DNA of 64,000 bases, from the NCBI RefSeq assembly GCF_039727615.1, contig NZ_CP152474.1, positions 3,224,001 through 3,288,000 of the forward strand, written 5' to 3'. This document shows, piece after piece, positions 8,515-17,031 of this stretch. The position numbers and the translations under genes were made by a program. The notes below the pieces were generated by a model, which saw only the letters and a program-made list of their open reading frames with translations, was not told the DNA's origin and did no database searches. The stretch is from Leclercia sp. S52 (GTDB taxonomy: Bacteria; Pseudomonadota; Gammaproteobacteria; Enterobacterales; Enterobacteriaceae). The number at the start of each line of letters is the position of its first letter. The first letter of the stretch is position 1.

Positions 8515-10812
8515 TTACAGCAGCTCGAACTCACCCTTGTTCACACGGGCGGAATCGACGCCAATAAAGACGTTGAACTTGCCCGGCTCAGCGGCATATT
8601 TCATCTGCTGATTCCAGAACTTGAGCGCATCCACGTCAATCGGGAAGCTGACGGTTTTGGTTTCGCCTGGCTTCAGGTGCACCTTCTCGAAGCCACGCAG
8701 CTGTTTCACCGGACGGCTCATGGAGGCGGTCACATCCTGGACGTACATCTGGATCACCGTATCCCCTTCACGTTTGCCGCTGTTGGTCACCTCGACGCTG
8801 GCGGTAACGCTACCGTCCGCTTTCATCGTCGGAGACGACATTTTCACGTCGGAAACGGTGAAGGTGGTGTAGCTCAGGCCATAGCCAAACGGATAGAGCG
8901 GGCCATTGGCTTCGTCGAAATAGCGCGAGGTGTACTTGTTCGGTTTATCCGCGTTGTACGGACGGCCGGTGTTGAGGTGGCTGTAGTACACCGGGATCTG
9001 CCCGACGGAGCGCGGGAAGGACATCGGCAGTTTGCCCGACGGGTTGTAATCGCCAAACAGCACGTCGGCGATGGCGTTACCGCCCTCGGTACCGGCGAAC
9101 CAGGTTTCCAGAATCGCGTCGGCCTGCTGGTTCTCGTCAACCAGCGCCAGCGGACGACCGTTCATCAGCACCAGCACCAGCGGTTTGCCGGTGGCTTTCA
9201 GCGCAGTAATCAGCGCCTTCTGGCTCTGCGGCAGGGTGATATCGGTACGGCTTGACGCTTCATGGGCCATGCCCTGGGCTTCACCCACTACGGCAACCAC
9301 CACGTCAGACTGCTTCGCGGCGTTTACCGCCTCGTCGATCATCTCCTGCGCCGGGCGCGGATCGACCTTCACCGCCTCTTCATACTGGTTGAGGAAGGTG
9401 ACGATATCGTTGTCGCTGGTGACGTTAGCGCCTTTGGCATAAATCACTTTGCCCTTGTCGCCCAGCGCGTCTTTAATGCCGGTCAACACGGTCACGGACT
9501 GATCGGCCACGCCTGCCGCAGACCAGCTGCCCATCACGTCGCGCTTGCTGTCAGCCAGCGGGCCAACCACTGCCACGGTACCGGATTTCGCCAGCGGCAG
9601 CGTGTCCAGACGGTTTTTCAGCAGCACCAGGCTTTCGCGCGCCACGTCGCGGGCTTCTTTACGATGCAAACGGCTTTCGGCGTTGGTGTCCGCCGGGTCG
9701 GACTCTTTTGGCCCCAGGTGGCTGTACGGATCGTTAAACAGCCCCATGTCATACTTCACGTTCAGCACGTGGCGCGTGGCGTCGTCCAGCTCCGCCATAG
9801 TGACTTTGCCGCTCTTCACCAGACCCGGCAGGTACTTGCTGTAGTACTCGTCGCTCATGCTCATGTTGATGCCGGACTTCAGCGCCACCCGCACCGCGTC
9901 TTCCGGATCGGATGCCGTGCCGTGCTTGATCAGCTCTTTAATCGCCCCGTGGTCAGAAACGGTGATGCCTTTAAAGCCCCACTGGTCGCGCAGCACGTCT
10001 TTCAGCAGCCAGGAATCAGAGGTCGCCGGCGTGCCGTTGAGCGAGTTCAGGGCCACCATCACCGCGCCGCTACCGGCATCAAGACCGGCTTTGTACGGCG
10101 GCATGTAGTCGTTAAACAGGCGCTGCGGGCTCATGTCGACGGTGTTGTACTCTTTACCGCCCTCTACGGCGCCATAGGCGGCGAAGTGCTTGACGCTGGT
10201 CATCACCGAGTAGCGATCGGCCGGGCTTTTACCCTGCATTGCTTCAACCATGGTTTTGCCCATGGTTGCGGTCAGATAAGTATCTTCCCCGAAGCCTTCC
10301 GAGCCACGGCCCCAACGCGGATCGCGGGAAACGTCGACCATTGGCGCCCAGGTCATGTTCAGACCGTCGTCCGCCGCTTCATAAGCGGACACGCGACCGA
10401 CGGTTTTCACCGCATCGAGGTTAAAGGAGGAGGCCAGGCCGAGGCTAATCGGGAAGACGGTACGCTGACCGTGGACCACGTCATAGGCGAAGAATAACGG
10501 GATTTTCAGGTGGCTGAGTTCCATCACCTGATCCTGCATTTTGCGGATATCCTGACGGGTGACGGTGTTGAAGATCGCCCCCACCTGCCCGTTTTTAATC
10601 ATCTCGCGGATGGCTTCTTTCGGATTGTCCGGCCCGACGCTGATCAGACGCAGCTGGCCGATTTTCTCGTCGACCGACATCTTTGTGAGCAGATCGGTGA
10701 CAAATGCGTCGCGGGCTTCCGGCGTCAGCGGATGATTGCCAAACAGGTCGTCAGCCAGCGCGGGCTGCAGCGCCAGACTTACAGCTACCCCTACAGAACA
10801 AAGCCATTTCAT
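8515..10812 (-). CDS. bglX: BglX, periplasmic beta-glucosidase, GH3
   Basis: 765 residues, the exact E. coli length. A signal peptide (to about residue 20, ending LQPALA) precedes the GH3 N-terminal TIM barrel with the nucleophile Asp in GITVSDHGAIKEL and the conserved KHFAAYG substrate segment, then the alpha/beta sandwich and a C-terminal fibronectin-like domain. It hydrolyses beta-glucosides in the periplasm. It is divergent from dld with about 186 bp between starts. It is separate from the phospho-beta-glucosidase system at 18.6-23 kb. Confidence 0.96.
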   Translation of the reverse strand: MKWLCSVGVAVSLALQPALADDLFGNHPLTPEARDAFVTDLLTKMSVDEKIGQLRLISVGPDNPKEAIREMIKNGQVGAIFNTVTRQDIRKMQDQVMELSHLKIPLFFAYDVVHGQRTVFPISLGLASSFNLDAVKTVGRVSAYEAADDGLNMTWAPMVDVSRDPRWGRGSEGFGEDTYLTATMGKTMVEAMQGKSPADRYSVMTSVKHFAAYGAVEGGKEYNTVDMSPQRLFNDYMPPYKAGLDAGSGAVMVALNSLNGTPATSDSWLLKDVLRDQWGFKGITVSDHGAIKELIKHGTASDPEDAVRVALKSGINMSMSDEYYSKYLPGLVKSGKVTMAELDDATRHVLNVKYDMGLFNDPYSHLGPKESDPADTNAESRLHRKEARDVARESLVLLKNRLDTLPLAKSGTVAVVGPLADSKRDVMGSWSAAGVADQSVTVLTGIKDALGDKGKVIYAKGANVTSDNDIVTFLNQYEEAVKVDPRPAQEMIDEAVNAAKQSDVVVAVVGEAQGMAHEASSRTDITLPQSQKALITALKATGKPLVLVLMNGRPLALVDENQQADAILETWFAGTEGGNAIADVLFGDYNPSGKLPMSFPRSVGQIPVYYSHLNTGRPYNADKPNKYTSRYFDEANGPLYPFGYGLSYTTFTVSDVKMSSPTMKADGSVTASVEVTNSGKREGDTVIQMYVQDVTASMSRPVKQLRGFEKVHLKPGETKTVSFPIDVDALKFWNQQMKYAAEPGKFNVFIGVDSARVNKGEFELL

Positions 10813-10998
10813 CTCGTTTACTCTCTCATCAATAACCGCCGGATAGTCGCGGCCAGACCGTACGAAAAGCGCAGTGTGCCATAAACCCTGTGAACCTTGC
10901 AGGGTTTATTCTCTGATTTTTCTGGTGAATACTGGTTCGCTTAAACATTAATCGCGCTATGATTTTGGACGACGTATTCGACTGACCACAAGGGGTGG

Positions 10999-12759
10999 AT
11001 GATGTCTTTTGAACAACCGCATAATAACACCGACTTTATTAATGACCTGACGCGACTGGTGGGACCTGCCCACCTGCTGACCGACGCCGCGAAAACCGCC
11101 CGCTACCGCAAGGGCTTTCGCTCCGGACAAGGAGACGCGCTGGCGGTGGTGTTCCCTGGCACCCTGCTGGAGCTGTGGCGGGTGCTCAGCGCCTGCGTGG
11201 CGGCAGACAAAATTATTCTGATGCAGGCGGCAAATACCGGCCTGACCGAAGGCTCCACGCCGAACGGCAACGATTACGACCGCGACATTGTGATTATCAG
11301 CACCCTGCGCCTCGACAAGCTGCATCTGCTGGACAAGGGCGAGCAGGTGCTGGCCTTCCCGGGCACCACGCTCTACTCACTGGAAAAGGCGCTGAAGCCG
11401 CTGGGCCGGGAGCCGCACTCGGTGATTGGCTCATCCTGTATCGGCGCCTCGGTGATCGGCGGGATCTGCAACAACTCCGGCGGCTCGCTGGTGCAGCGCG
11501 GCCCGGCCTACACCGAAATGTCGCTGTTCGCCCGCATTGATGAGCAGGGTAAGCTAACCCTGGTGAACCATCTGGGCATCGATCTGGGCGTTACGCCAGA
11601 GCAGATCCTCAGCAAGCTGGATGACGATCGCGTCAAGGACAGCGATGTGCTGCACGACGGACGTCACGCCCACGATCATGACTACATCAGCCGGGTGCGC
11701 GAGATCGACGCCGACACCCCGGCGCGCTATAACGCCGACCCGGATCGCCTGTTTGAATCCTCCGGCTGCGCGGGCAAGCTGGCGGTCTTCGCCGTGCGTC
11801 TCGACACCTTCCCGGCCGAGAAACGCCAGCAGGTGTTTTACATCGGCACCAACCAGCCTGAGGTGCTGACCACCATCCGCCGCCATATTCTCGGGGAGTT
11901 CACCCACCTGCCGGTCGCCGGTGAGTATATGCACCGGGATATCTACGACATTGCCGAACGCTACGGCAAAGATACCTTCCTGATGATCGACAAGCTCGGC
12001 ACCGACAAGATGCCCTTCTTCTTCACCATGAAGGGGCGCACCGATGCGATGCTGGAGAAAGTGTCGCTGTTTAAGCCGCACTTTACCGACCGCTTTATGC
12101 AAAAGCTGGGCAACGCCTTCCCGGCGCACCTGCCGCCGCGGATGAAAAGCTGGCGCGATAAGTACGAGCACCACCTGCTGTTGAAGATGGCGGGCGACGG
12201 TATTGCCGAAGCGCAGACCTGGCTGAGCGAATTCTTTAAAAGCGCCGAGGGCGATTTCTTCGCCTGTACGCCTGAAGAGGGCAGCAAGGCCTTTTTACAC
12301 CGTTTTGCCGCCGCCGGGGCCGCGATCCGCTATCAGGCGGTGCATGCCGACGAGGTGGAAGACATTCTGGCGCTGGACATTGCCCTGCGCCGCAACGACA
12401 CCGACTGGTTCGAGAAGCTGCCGCCGGAGATCGACAGCCAGCTGGTGCATAAGCTCTATTACGGCCACTTTATGTGTTACGTCTTCCATCAGGATTACAT
12501 CGTCAAAAAAGGGGTCGATGCTCACGCTCTGAAGGCGCAGATGCTAACGCTGCTGCAGGCGCGCGGCGCGCAATATCCGGCGGAACATAATGTCGGTCAC
12601 ATTTACGAAGCCCCGCCCGCATTAAAGCAGTTTTATCGCGCCAACGACCCAACAAACAGCATGAACCCGGGCATTGGCAAAACAACCAAGCATAAAAACT
12701 GGGAAGGGGAACCTGAAACAGTGAGTAATGACCTGCAAGCTACTGATCAAACCAGTTAG
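10999..12759 (+). CDS. dld: Dld, quinone-dependent D-lactate dehydrogenase
   Basis: 586 residues, slightly longer than the 571 of E. coli because of a longer C-terminal tail. The N-terminal FAD-binding PCMH domain includes ANTGLTEGSTPNGNDYDRD and VIGSSCIGASVIGGICNNSGG; the C-terminal membrane-binding domain follows. It is a peripheral inner-membrane flavoenzyme that oxidises D-lactate to pyruvate and feeds electrons to the quinone pool. A TATGAT -10-like element lies at about 10959. The transcript ends at the terminator at 12815-12845. Confidence 0.96.
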   Translation: MMSFEQPHNNTDFINDLTRLVGPAHLLTDAAKTARYRKGFRSGQGDALAVVFPGTLLELWRVLSACVAADKIILMQAANTGLTEGSTPNGNDYDRDIVIISTLRLDKLHLLDKGEQVLAFPGTTLYSLEKALKPLGREPHSVIGSSCIGASVIGGICNNSGGSLVQRGPAYTEMSLFARIDEQGKLTLVNHLGIDLGVTPEQILSKLDDDRVKDSDVLHDGRHAHDHDYISRVREIDADTPARYNADPDRLFESSGCAGKLAVFAVRLDTFPAEKRQQVFYIGTNQPEVLTTIRRHILGEFTHLPVAGEYMHRDIYDIAERYGKDTFLMIDKLGTDKMPFFFTMKGRTDAMLEKVSLFKPHFTDRFMQKLGNAFPAHLPPRMKSWRDKYEHHLLLKMAGDGIAEAQTWLSEFFKSAEGDFFACTPEEGSKAFLHRFAAAGAAIRYQAVHADEVEDILALDIALRRNDTDWFEKLPPEIDSQLVHKLYYGHFMCYVFHQDYIVKKGVDAHALKAQMLTLLQARGAQYPAEHNVGHIYEAPPALKQFYRANDPTNSMNPGIGKTTKHKNWEGEPETVSNDLQATDQTS

Positions 12760-12814
12760 CCAGATTGGGCCCGCTGTTAAGCCCATACAAATCGTACTAG
12801 AGTAGCCACGGGTC

Positions 12815-12845
12815 GCCAGAGAAACTTTTTCTCTGGCTTTTTTTT
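12815..12845 (+). terminator. Rho-independent terminator of dld
   Basis: The stem GCCAGAGAAA / TTTCTCTGGC (12815-12837) is followed by a run of eight T residues. It sits directly before the acetyltransferase gene, so that gene probably needs its own promoter or read-through. Confidence 0.88.
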
Positions 12846-12864
12846 GATGAGGAGCGGACATATT

Positions 12865-13420
12865 ATGTCGGCTGTTGAAACTTTCTCCGAAACTGACGTA
12901 CAGGTTCGCGATGCTGAGGCGGAGGACGCGCATGCCATTGCCGGCATCTACGCCTGGCACGTCCTTAACGGGCGCGCATCCTTTGAAGAGGTTCCCCCCT
13001 ACCGTAGACGAAATGCGCCAGCGTATGAACGCGGTGACCAGCCAGGGTTTGCCGTGGCTGGTGGCACTCTATCGGGGGATTGTGGTGGGCTACTGTTATG
13101 CCACCCACTATCGCCCACGCCCTGGATACCGTTACACCATTGAAGAGTCGATTTACGTTGAGGCCAGCACGCCCGGACGCGGCTTTGGCAGCGCGCTGCT
13201 GAGCGCCCTGATTGCCCGCAGCGAAGAGGGGCCGTGGCGGCAGATGATCGCTATCGTCGGGGATGGGCCAAACAATGCTGGTTCGTTACGCCTGCATAAA
13301 AAGCACGGATTCGAAGTGGCGGGACAGCTGAGAAGCGTGGGATACAAAAAAGGGGACTGGCGCGATACGCTGATTTTGCAGCGTCCCCTCAACGACGGTG
13401 ACTGGACGCTGCCGGAGTAA
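12865..13420 (+). pseudogene. GNAT acetyltransferase, phosphinothricin/amino-acid type; +1 frameshift as sequenced
   Basis: Two overlapping frames together encode a GNAT protein: residues 1-46 (MSAVETF...EDAHAIAGIYAWHV) in one, and the rest (TVDEMRQRM to DWTLPE) in the next. The second part has the acetyl-CoA loop GRGFGSALL and the segment NNAGSLRLHKKHGFEVAG typical of PAT/MnaT-like N-acetyltransferases. The break is at C6 (12994-12999): with five C residues VPPT joins in frame and gives 184 residues. The substrate is unknown; relatives acetylate phosphinothricin, methionine sulfone or similar amino acids. It is not at this place in E. coli K-12. Confidence 0.82.
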
Positions 13421-13442
13421 CAGGCATTGTGCCCGGTATTGC

Positions 13443-13508
13443 CGGGTGGCGCTGCGCTTACCCGGCCTACAAAACCGTAGGCCCGTGCAAGCGAAGCGCC
13501 GCCGGGCG
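13443..13508. repeat. Single REP/BIME element
   Basis: Two opposed REP-like palindromes (GCCGGGTGGCGCTGCGCTTA...CGGCCTAC and GTAGGCCCGTGCAAGC...GCCGCCGGGC) lie between the converging acetyltransferase and pbpG. This is the same element family as the array at 28074-28655. Confidence 0.8.
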
Positions 13509-13520
13509 ATTACAGACGAC

Positions 13521-14441
13521 TCAATCGTTTTGCGCGGTCGCCATCTGTGCGGCCTTCTGCTTTTTATAACTCAGCGCCGCGGCCGGCACCGGCTGCGCCT
13601 TCCCGGTTTCAATCCAGGTCCGCAGACGGCTGGCGTCGGCAAAGTGGGTATATTTGCCGAAGGCATCCATCACCACCAGCGCCACCGGCTTGCCATTAAA
13701 GACCGTACGCATCACCAGGCAGTGGCCCGCGGCGTTGGTAAAGCCGGTTTTGGTCAGCTGGATATTCCAGTTGTCGCGGTAGACCAGGTGGTTGGTGTTA
13801 CGAAACGGCAGGGTATAGGCCGGGTTCGAGAAGGTCGCCATCTCTTCACGCGTAGTGCTGAGCTGGCCGAGCAGCGGATACTGCTTAGTGGCAATCAGCA
13901 GTCTCGTCAGATCCTGCGCCGTCGAGACGTTATGAATCGACAGGCCGGTTGGCTCCACAAAGCGCGTCTGGACCATTCCCAATGCCTTCGCTTTCGCATT
14001 CATCGCCCGGATAAACGCGTCATAGCCGCCCGGATAGTGGTGCGCCAGGCTTGCCGCGGCGCGGTTTTCCGAGGACATCAGGGCCAGCAGCAGCATGTTT
14101 TTGCGGCTGATTTCACTGTTCAGGCGCACGCGGGAGTAGATCCCTTTCATCTCCGGCGTATGGCTGATATCAACGCGCAGTTTTTCATCCAGCGGCAGTC
14201 GTGCATCCAGCACCACCATCGCAGTCATTAATTTAGTAATCGAAGCGATCGGCCGCACCAGATTGGGGTGGCTGGAGTAGATCACTTTGTTGGTATTCAG
14301 ATCGACGATCATGGCGCTACCGGAGGCAATCTCCGGCTGGGCAGCCGTAGCCACAGCGGCAGGTTTGGCGATCGCCGGGGTCGCCGCTGGCACAGCCAGC
14401 AACAGCGCAAGACTCAGTAAAGAAACGCGGAATTTCAGCAT
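13521..14441 (-). CDS. pbpG: PbpG (PBP7), D-alanyl-D-alanine endopeptidase
   Basis: 306 residues. A signal peptide (to about residue 25, TPAIA) is followed by an S11-family penicillin-binding domain with SxxK at S67-K70 (SITK), SxN in SSEN near residue 124 and KTG in QLTKTGFTN. In E. coli PBP7 cleaves D-Ala-meso-DAP cross-links in the periplasm. All three catalytic motifs are intact. It is monocistronic as far as can be seen. Confidence 0.95.
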   Translation of the reverse strand: MLKFRVSLLSLALLLAVPAATPAIAKPAAVATAAQPEIASGSAMIVDLNTNKVIYSSHPNLVRPIASITKLMTAMVVLDARLPLDEKLRVDISHTPEMKGIYSRVRLNSEISRKNMLLLALMSSENRAAASLAHHYPGGYDAFIRAMNAKAKALGMVQTRFVEPTGLSIHNVSTAQDLTRLLIATKQYPLLGQLSTTREEMATFSNPAYTLPFRNTNHLVYRDNWNIQLTKTGFTNAAGHCLVMRTVFNGKPVALVVMDAFGKYTHFADASRLRTWIETGKAQPVPAAALSYKKQKAAQMATAQND

Positions 14442-14608
14442 GGTGAGATTTCTGATAATTATTCATGCACGTAATAACGTACACCGCCCGGGTCATGGCG
14501 CAAACGCGGGCTGGCTAAGGCATCATAGCCGTCCGGATGCCCTGCTGCCAGTAGTTAATCGTGAACAGATGCTGCATTGCTGGCAATTACGCCAGCAATG
14601 CCGTGACC

Positions 14609-15196
14609 TCAGAAGAGACGGTATCCATAACCCCAAAGAATAACCGTCAGCGCCAGCAGGACCTCCAGCAACAGCACGCCGATGGCGAGCGTTGAACCGG
14701 AGAAGCTACGGCCCTCTTCTTTGTTGATACTCAGGAAGGTAGGAATGCCGATATAGAGCAGATAGCCGGTGTAACAGAGCGCCAGGGTGCCCACCAGCGC
14801 GCACAGCCAGACGATTGGATAGAGCGCCACAATCCCGCTCAGAAACAGCGGGGTCGCCACGTAACCGGCGAACACCATGCAGTGTGTCAGCGAAGGCCGC
14901 TGCGGATAGCGGCGTGCCATCCAGTAAATCACCCGCCCCATTGCCGCTACGCCCGCCAGCATTAACGCGTAAAACACCACGGCCAGCGCCAGGCCGGTCA
15001 TCCACGAGAGTTTTACCACGTTGCCATCGTCGAAATCCCAGCCAATTTGCGTAGTACCAATAAACGCGCAAATGACCGGCACGGCGGCCATCAGCAACAC
15101 GTGGTGCGTATAGTGATGGCTGACCGTTTCGTTTTCGCCTCTGATCACGTGCATTTCACGATCGGGATGGGAAAAGAGTCCCCAGACATGGTTCAT
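14609..15196 (-). CDS. yohC: YohC, Yip1-domain inner-membrane protein
   Basis: 195 residues, equal to E. coli YohC. About five membrane helices begin near residue 33 (HHVLLMAAVPVICAFIG) and the end is EVLLALTVILWGYGYRLF. It belongs to the Yip1/DUF1282 family of unknown function. The start is preceded by an AAGGGGGG ribosome-binding site in a C6 tract at 15201-15206. A perfect 11-bp inverted repeat (14571-14598, GCATTGCTGGC / GCCAGCAATGC) without a T tail lies just after the stop. Confidence 0.93.
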   Translation of the reverse strand: MNHVWGLFSHPDREMHVIRGENETVSHHYTHHVLLMAAVPVICAFIGTTQIGWDFDDGNVVKLSWMTGLALAVVFYALMLAGVAAMGRVIYWMARRYPQRPSLTHCMVFAGYVATPLFLSGIVALYPIVWLCALVGTLALCYTGYLLYIGIPTFLSINKEEGRSFSGSTLAIGVLLLEVLLALTVILWGYGYRLF

Positions 15197-15347
15197 AACG
15201 CCCCCCTTGTTGTCGGCCCGCTAGCGATAACTCAAGTATAATGCAGGCCTGAGATTATTTTTTGTACAGTATAAAAATGCCGCTGAGAGGCCGGAGTTCT
15301 GGTATGTTAATCCCTGTTAAACAGGGTCTTACAGAAAGGAGTTTCTG

Positions 15348-15614
15348 ATGCCGGAATTCGTATTTTTCAAAAAAGGCAATAAAACCACTGCGCTTGAGAA
15401 GTCCGACGCGCAGGGTGCCGCGCTGTTGCTCGGACAGGGGTATGAAAAGCTGTTTGAAGAGGTGCTTGCCGCAGACAGCCAGCGTGCGCTGGCCCGTTTA
15501 GCCGATATCAAAAAAGAAGAAGAGATCGCCCCGTTTGCCTGGGCGACAGGCGCTATCTTTTGTGGGCTGCTCTTTGTCATTATGGCGGTCGTGGCATACC
15601 TGTTCGGCAACTAG
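15348..15614 (+). CDS. Small membrane-anchored protein of unknown function
   Basis: 88 residues, preceded by a good ribosome-binding site (GAAAGGAG). Residues 1-63 are hydrophilic and charged (PEFVFFKKGNKTTALEK...RLADIKKEEEI); residues 66-86 form one hydrophobic helix, so the protein is probably C-terminally anchored with its soluble part in the cytoplasm. It lies 24 bp before yohD in the same direction and is likely co-transcribed. I know no E. coli K-12 equivalent at this locus and cannot name a function. Confidence 0.75.
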   Translation: MPEFVFFKKGNKTTALEKSDAQGAALLLGQGYEKLFEEVLAADSQRALARLADIKKEEEIAPFAWATGAIFCGLLFVIMAVVAYLFGN

Positions 15615-15638
15615 CGTATCCTGCGCTACGCTTACCCT

Positions 15639-16199
15639 ATGGATATCAATACTCTTATTGCACAGTATGGCTATGCCGCATTGGTTATTGGCAGCATAGC
15701 GGAAGGCGAAACCATCACCCTGCTGGGTGGCGTGGCGGCGCATCAGGGATTACTCCGTTTTCCGCTGGTGGTGGCCGCCGTGGCGCTGGGCGGGATGATC
15801 GGCGATCAGTTGCTCTACTTAATCGGAGTACGGTTTGGTCCGACGATCCTGCGCCGTTTTTCCCGCCATCAGAAGAAAATCGACCGCGCCCAACAGCTGA
15901 TCCAGCGTCACCCTTACCTGTTTGTCATTGGCACCCGCTTTATGTACGGTTTCCGTATCATCGGCCCGCTGCTGATCGGCGCCAGTCGCCTGCCGCCGAA
16001 AATTTTCCTGCCGCTGAACATTGTTGGCGCTATCGCCTGGGCGCTGATCTTCACCACCTTAGGCTACGTCGGCGGTGAAGTGCTGGAGCCGTGGCTGCAC
16101 TCGCTCAACCAGCACCTGCGCCACTGGATCTGGCTGATCCTGGTGGTGGTGCTGGTCGTTGCGATACGCTGGTGGCTGAAACGCCGGGATCGGCGCTAG
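15639..16199 (+). CDS. yohD: YohD, DedA-family membrane protein
   Basis: 186 residues. It has the SNARE-associated/DedA core: an EGETITLLGG re-entrant segment near the N terminus, then FVIGTRFMYGFRIIGPLLIG with the conserved Arg and Gly-Pro, and C-terminal helices. DedA proteins act in membrane homeostasis, as proton-coupled transporters or undecaprenyl-phosphate/lipid translocases; the substrate of YohD is not established. It ends one base before the convergent yohF stop. Confidence 0.93.
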   Translation: MDINTLIAQYGYAALVIGSIAEGETITLLGGVAAHQGLLRFPLVVAAVALGGMIGDQLLYLIGVRFGPTILRRFSRHQKKIDRAQQLIQRHPYLFVIGTRFMYGFRIIGPLLIGASRLPPKIFLPLNIVGAIAWALIFTTLGYVGGEVLEPWLHSLNQHLRHWIWLILVVVLVVAIRWWLKRRDRR

Positions 16200-16200
16200 C

Positions 16201-16975
16201 TTACTCCGCCGGTTTAAACTGCGGATTGCCCAGCATAAAGCCGCCATCGACGATAAAGGATTGTCCGGTGGCGTAGCTGGCGTCGCTGTCACACAGCCAG
16301 GCCACCAGGCTGGCGATCTCTTTGGTGTGCCCCGGCCTTGCCAGCGGGATATTCGGCATCGAGCCCGGCTTCACTTCGCTGTCGTCCATGTCGTTCATCG
16401 GCGTAGCGATGGCCCCGGGCGCGACGGCGTTGACCAGAATATTGTGATGCACCAGCTCCATCGCCATCGACTTGGTCAGGCCGCCGAGGGCGTGCTTGGC
16501 CGAGGTGTAGGCGCTGGCATCCGGCAGCGGGGTATGCTCATGCACCGAGGTGATGTTGACGATCCGACCGCCCTCCCCCCTGCTTCACCATCTGCCGGGC
16601 GGCAATCTGCGAGCAGAGAAACGCGCCATCGACATCGACGCTAAAAATGGATCGCCACTGGTCATACTCCATCTCCAGAAACGACGCTTTGACCATCGCC
16701 CCGGCGTTGTTGACCAGCACGTCGATACGTCCGAAGCGCTCAATCAGCCTCTCGATCGCCGACGCCCCTTCCGGCAGCTGGCTGAGATCCAGCTGGATGG
16801 CCTCTGCCCGCTGCCCCCGCGCCTCGATCTCACGACAGGTTTTCATCGCCCCTTCTTCATCCGAGTGCCAGGTGACGCCAATATCAAACCCACGCTCCGC
16901 CAGCATCAGCGCCGTGGTTTTGCCGATCCCCGAATCCGATGCCGTCACAATAGCCACACGATTGGTTGAACCCAT
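16201..16975 (-). pseudogene. yohF: YohF, short-chain dehydrogenase/reductase; +1 frameshift as sequenced
   Basis: An SDR oxidoreductase with N-terminal cofactor motif TASDSGIGK, NNAG, and catalytic Tyr/Lys in SAYTSAKHALGG. The frame breaks after AARQMVKQG at a C6 tract (16575-16580); five bases restore KQGEGGRIVNITSVHEHTP and a 257-residue protein (E. coli 253). The ATG at 16975 has GGAGG five bases upstream; the GTG six bases earlier would overlap that site. E. coli YohF is related to acetoin dehydrogenases, but its substrate is uncertain. Confidence 0.9.
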
Positions 16976-17031
16976 ACTCACCTCCGGAATAAATAGAAGA
17001 CAAAGAGATAAGTATAGATACTTCTCACTTT

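Noticed and set aside
9262..10497. 411-codon open frame opposite bglX
   Set aside because: Antisense shadow of a GC-rich gene with strong codon bias; no ribosome-binding site or family motif.
12875..13143. Two overlapping separate genes in the acetyltransferase region
   Set aside because: Each part aligns with consecutive portions of one GNAT protein, and the join is at a C6 tract, so one frameshifted gene is the simpler reading.
15047..15241. Short open frame opposite the start of yohC
   Set aside because: Antisense to a conserved membrane protein and without a start signal.
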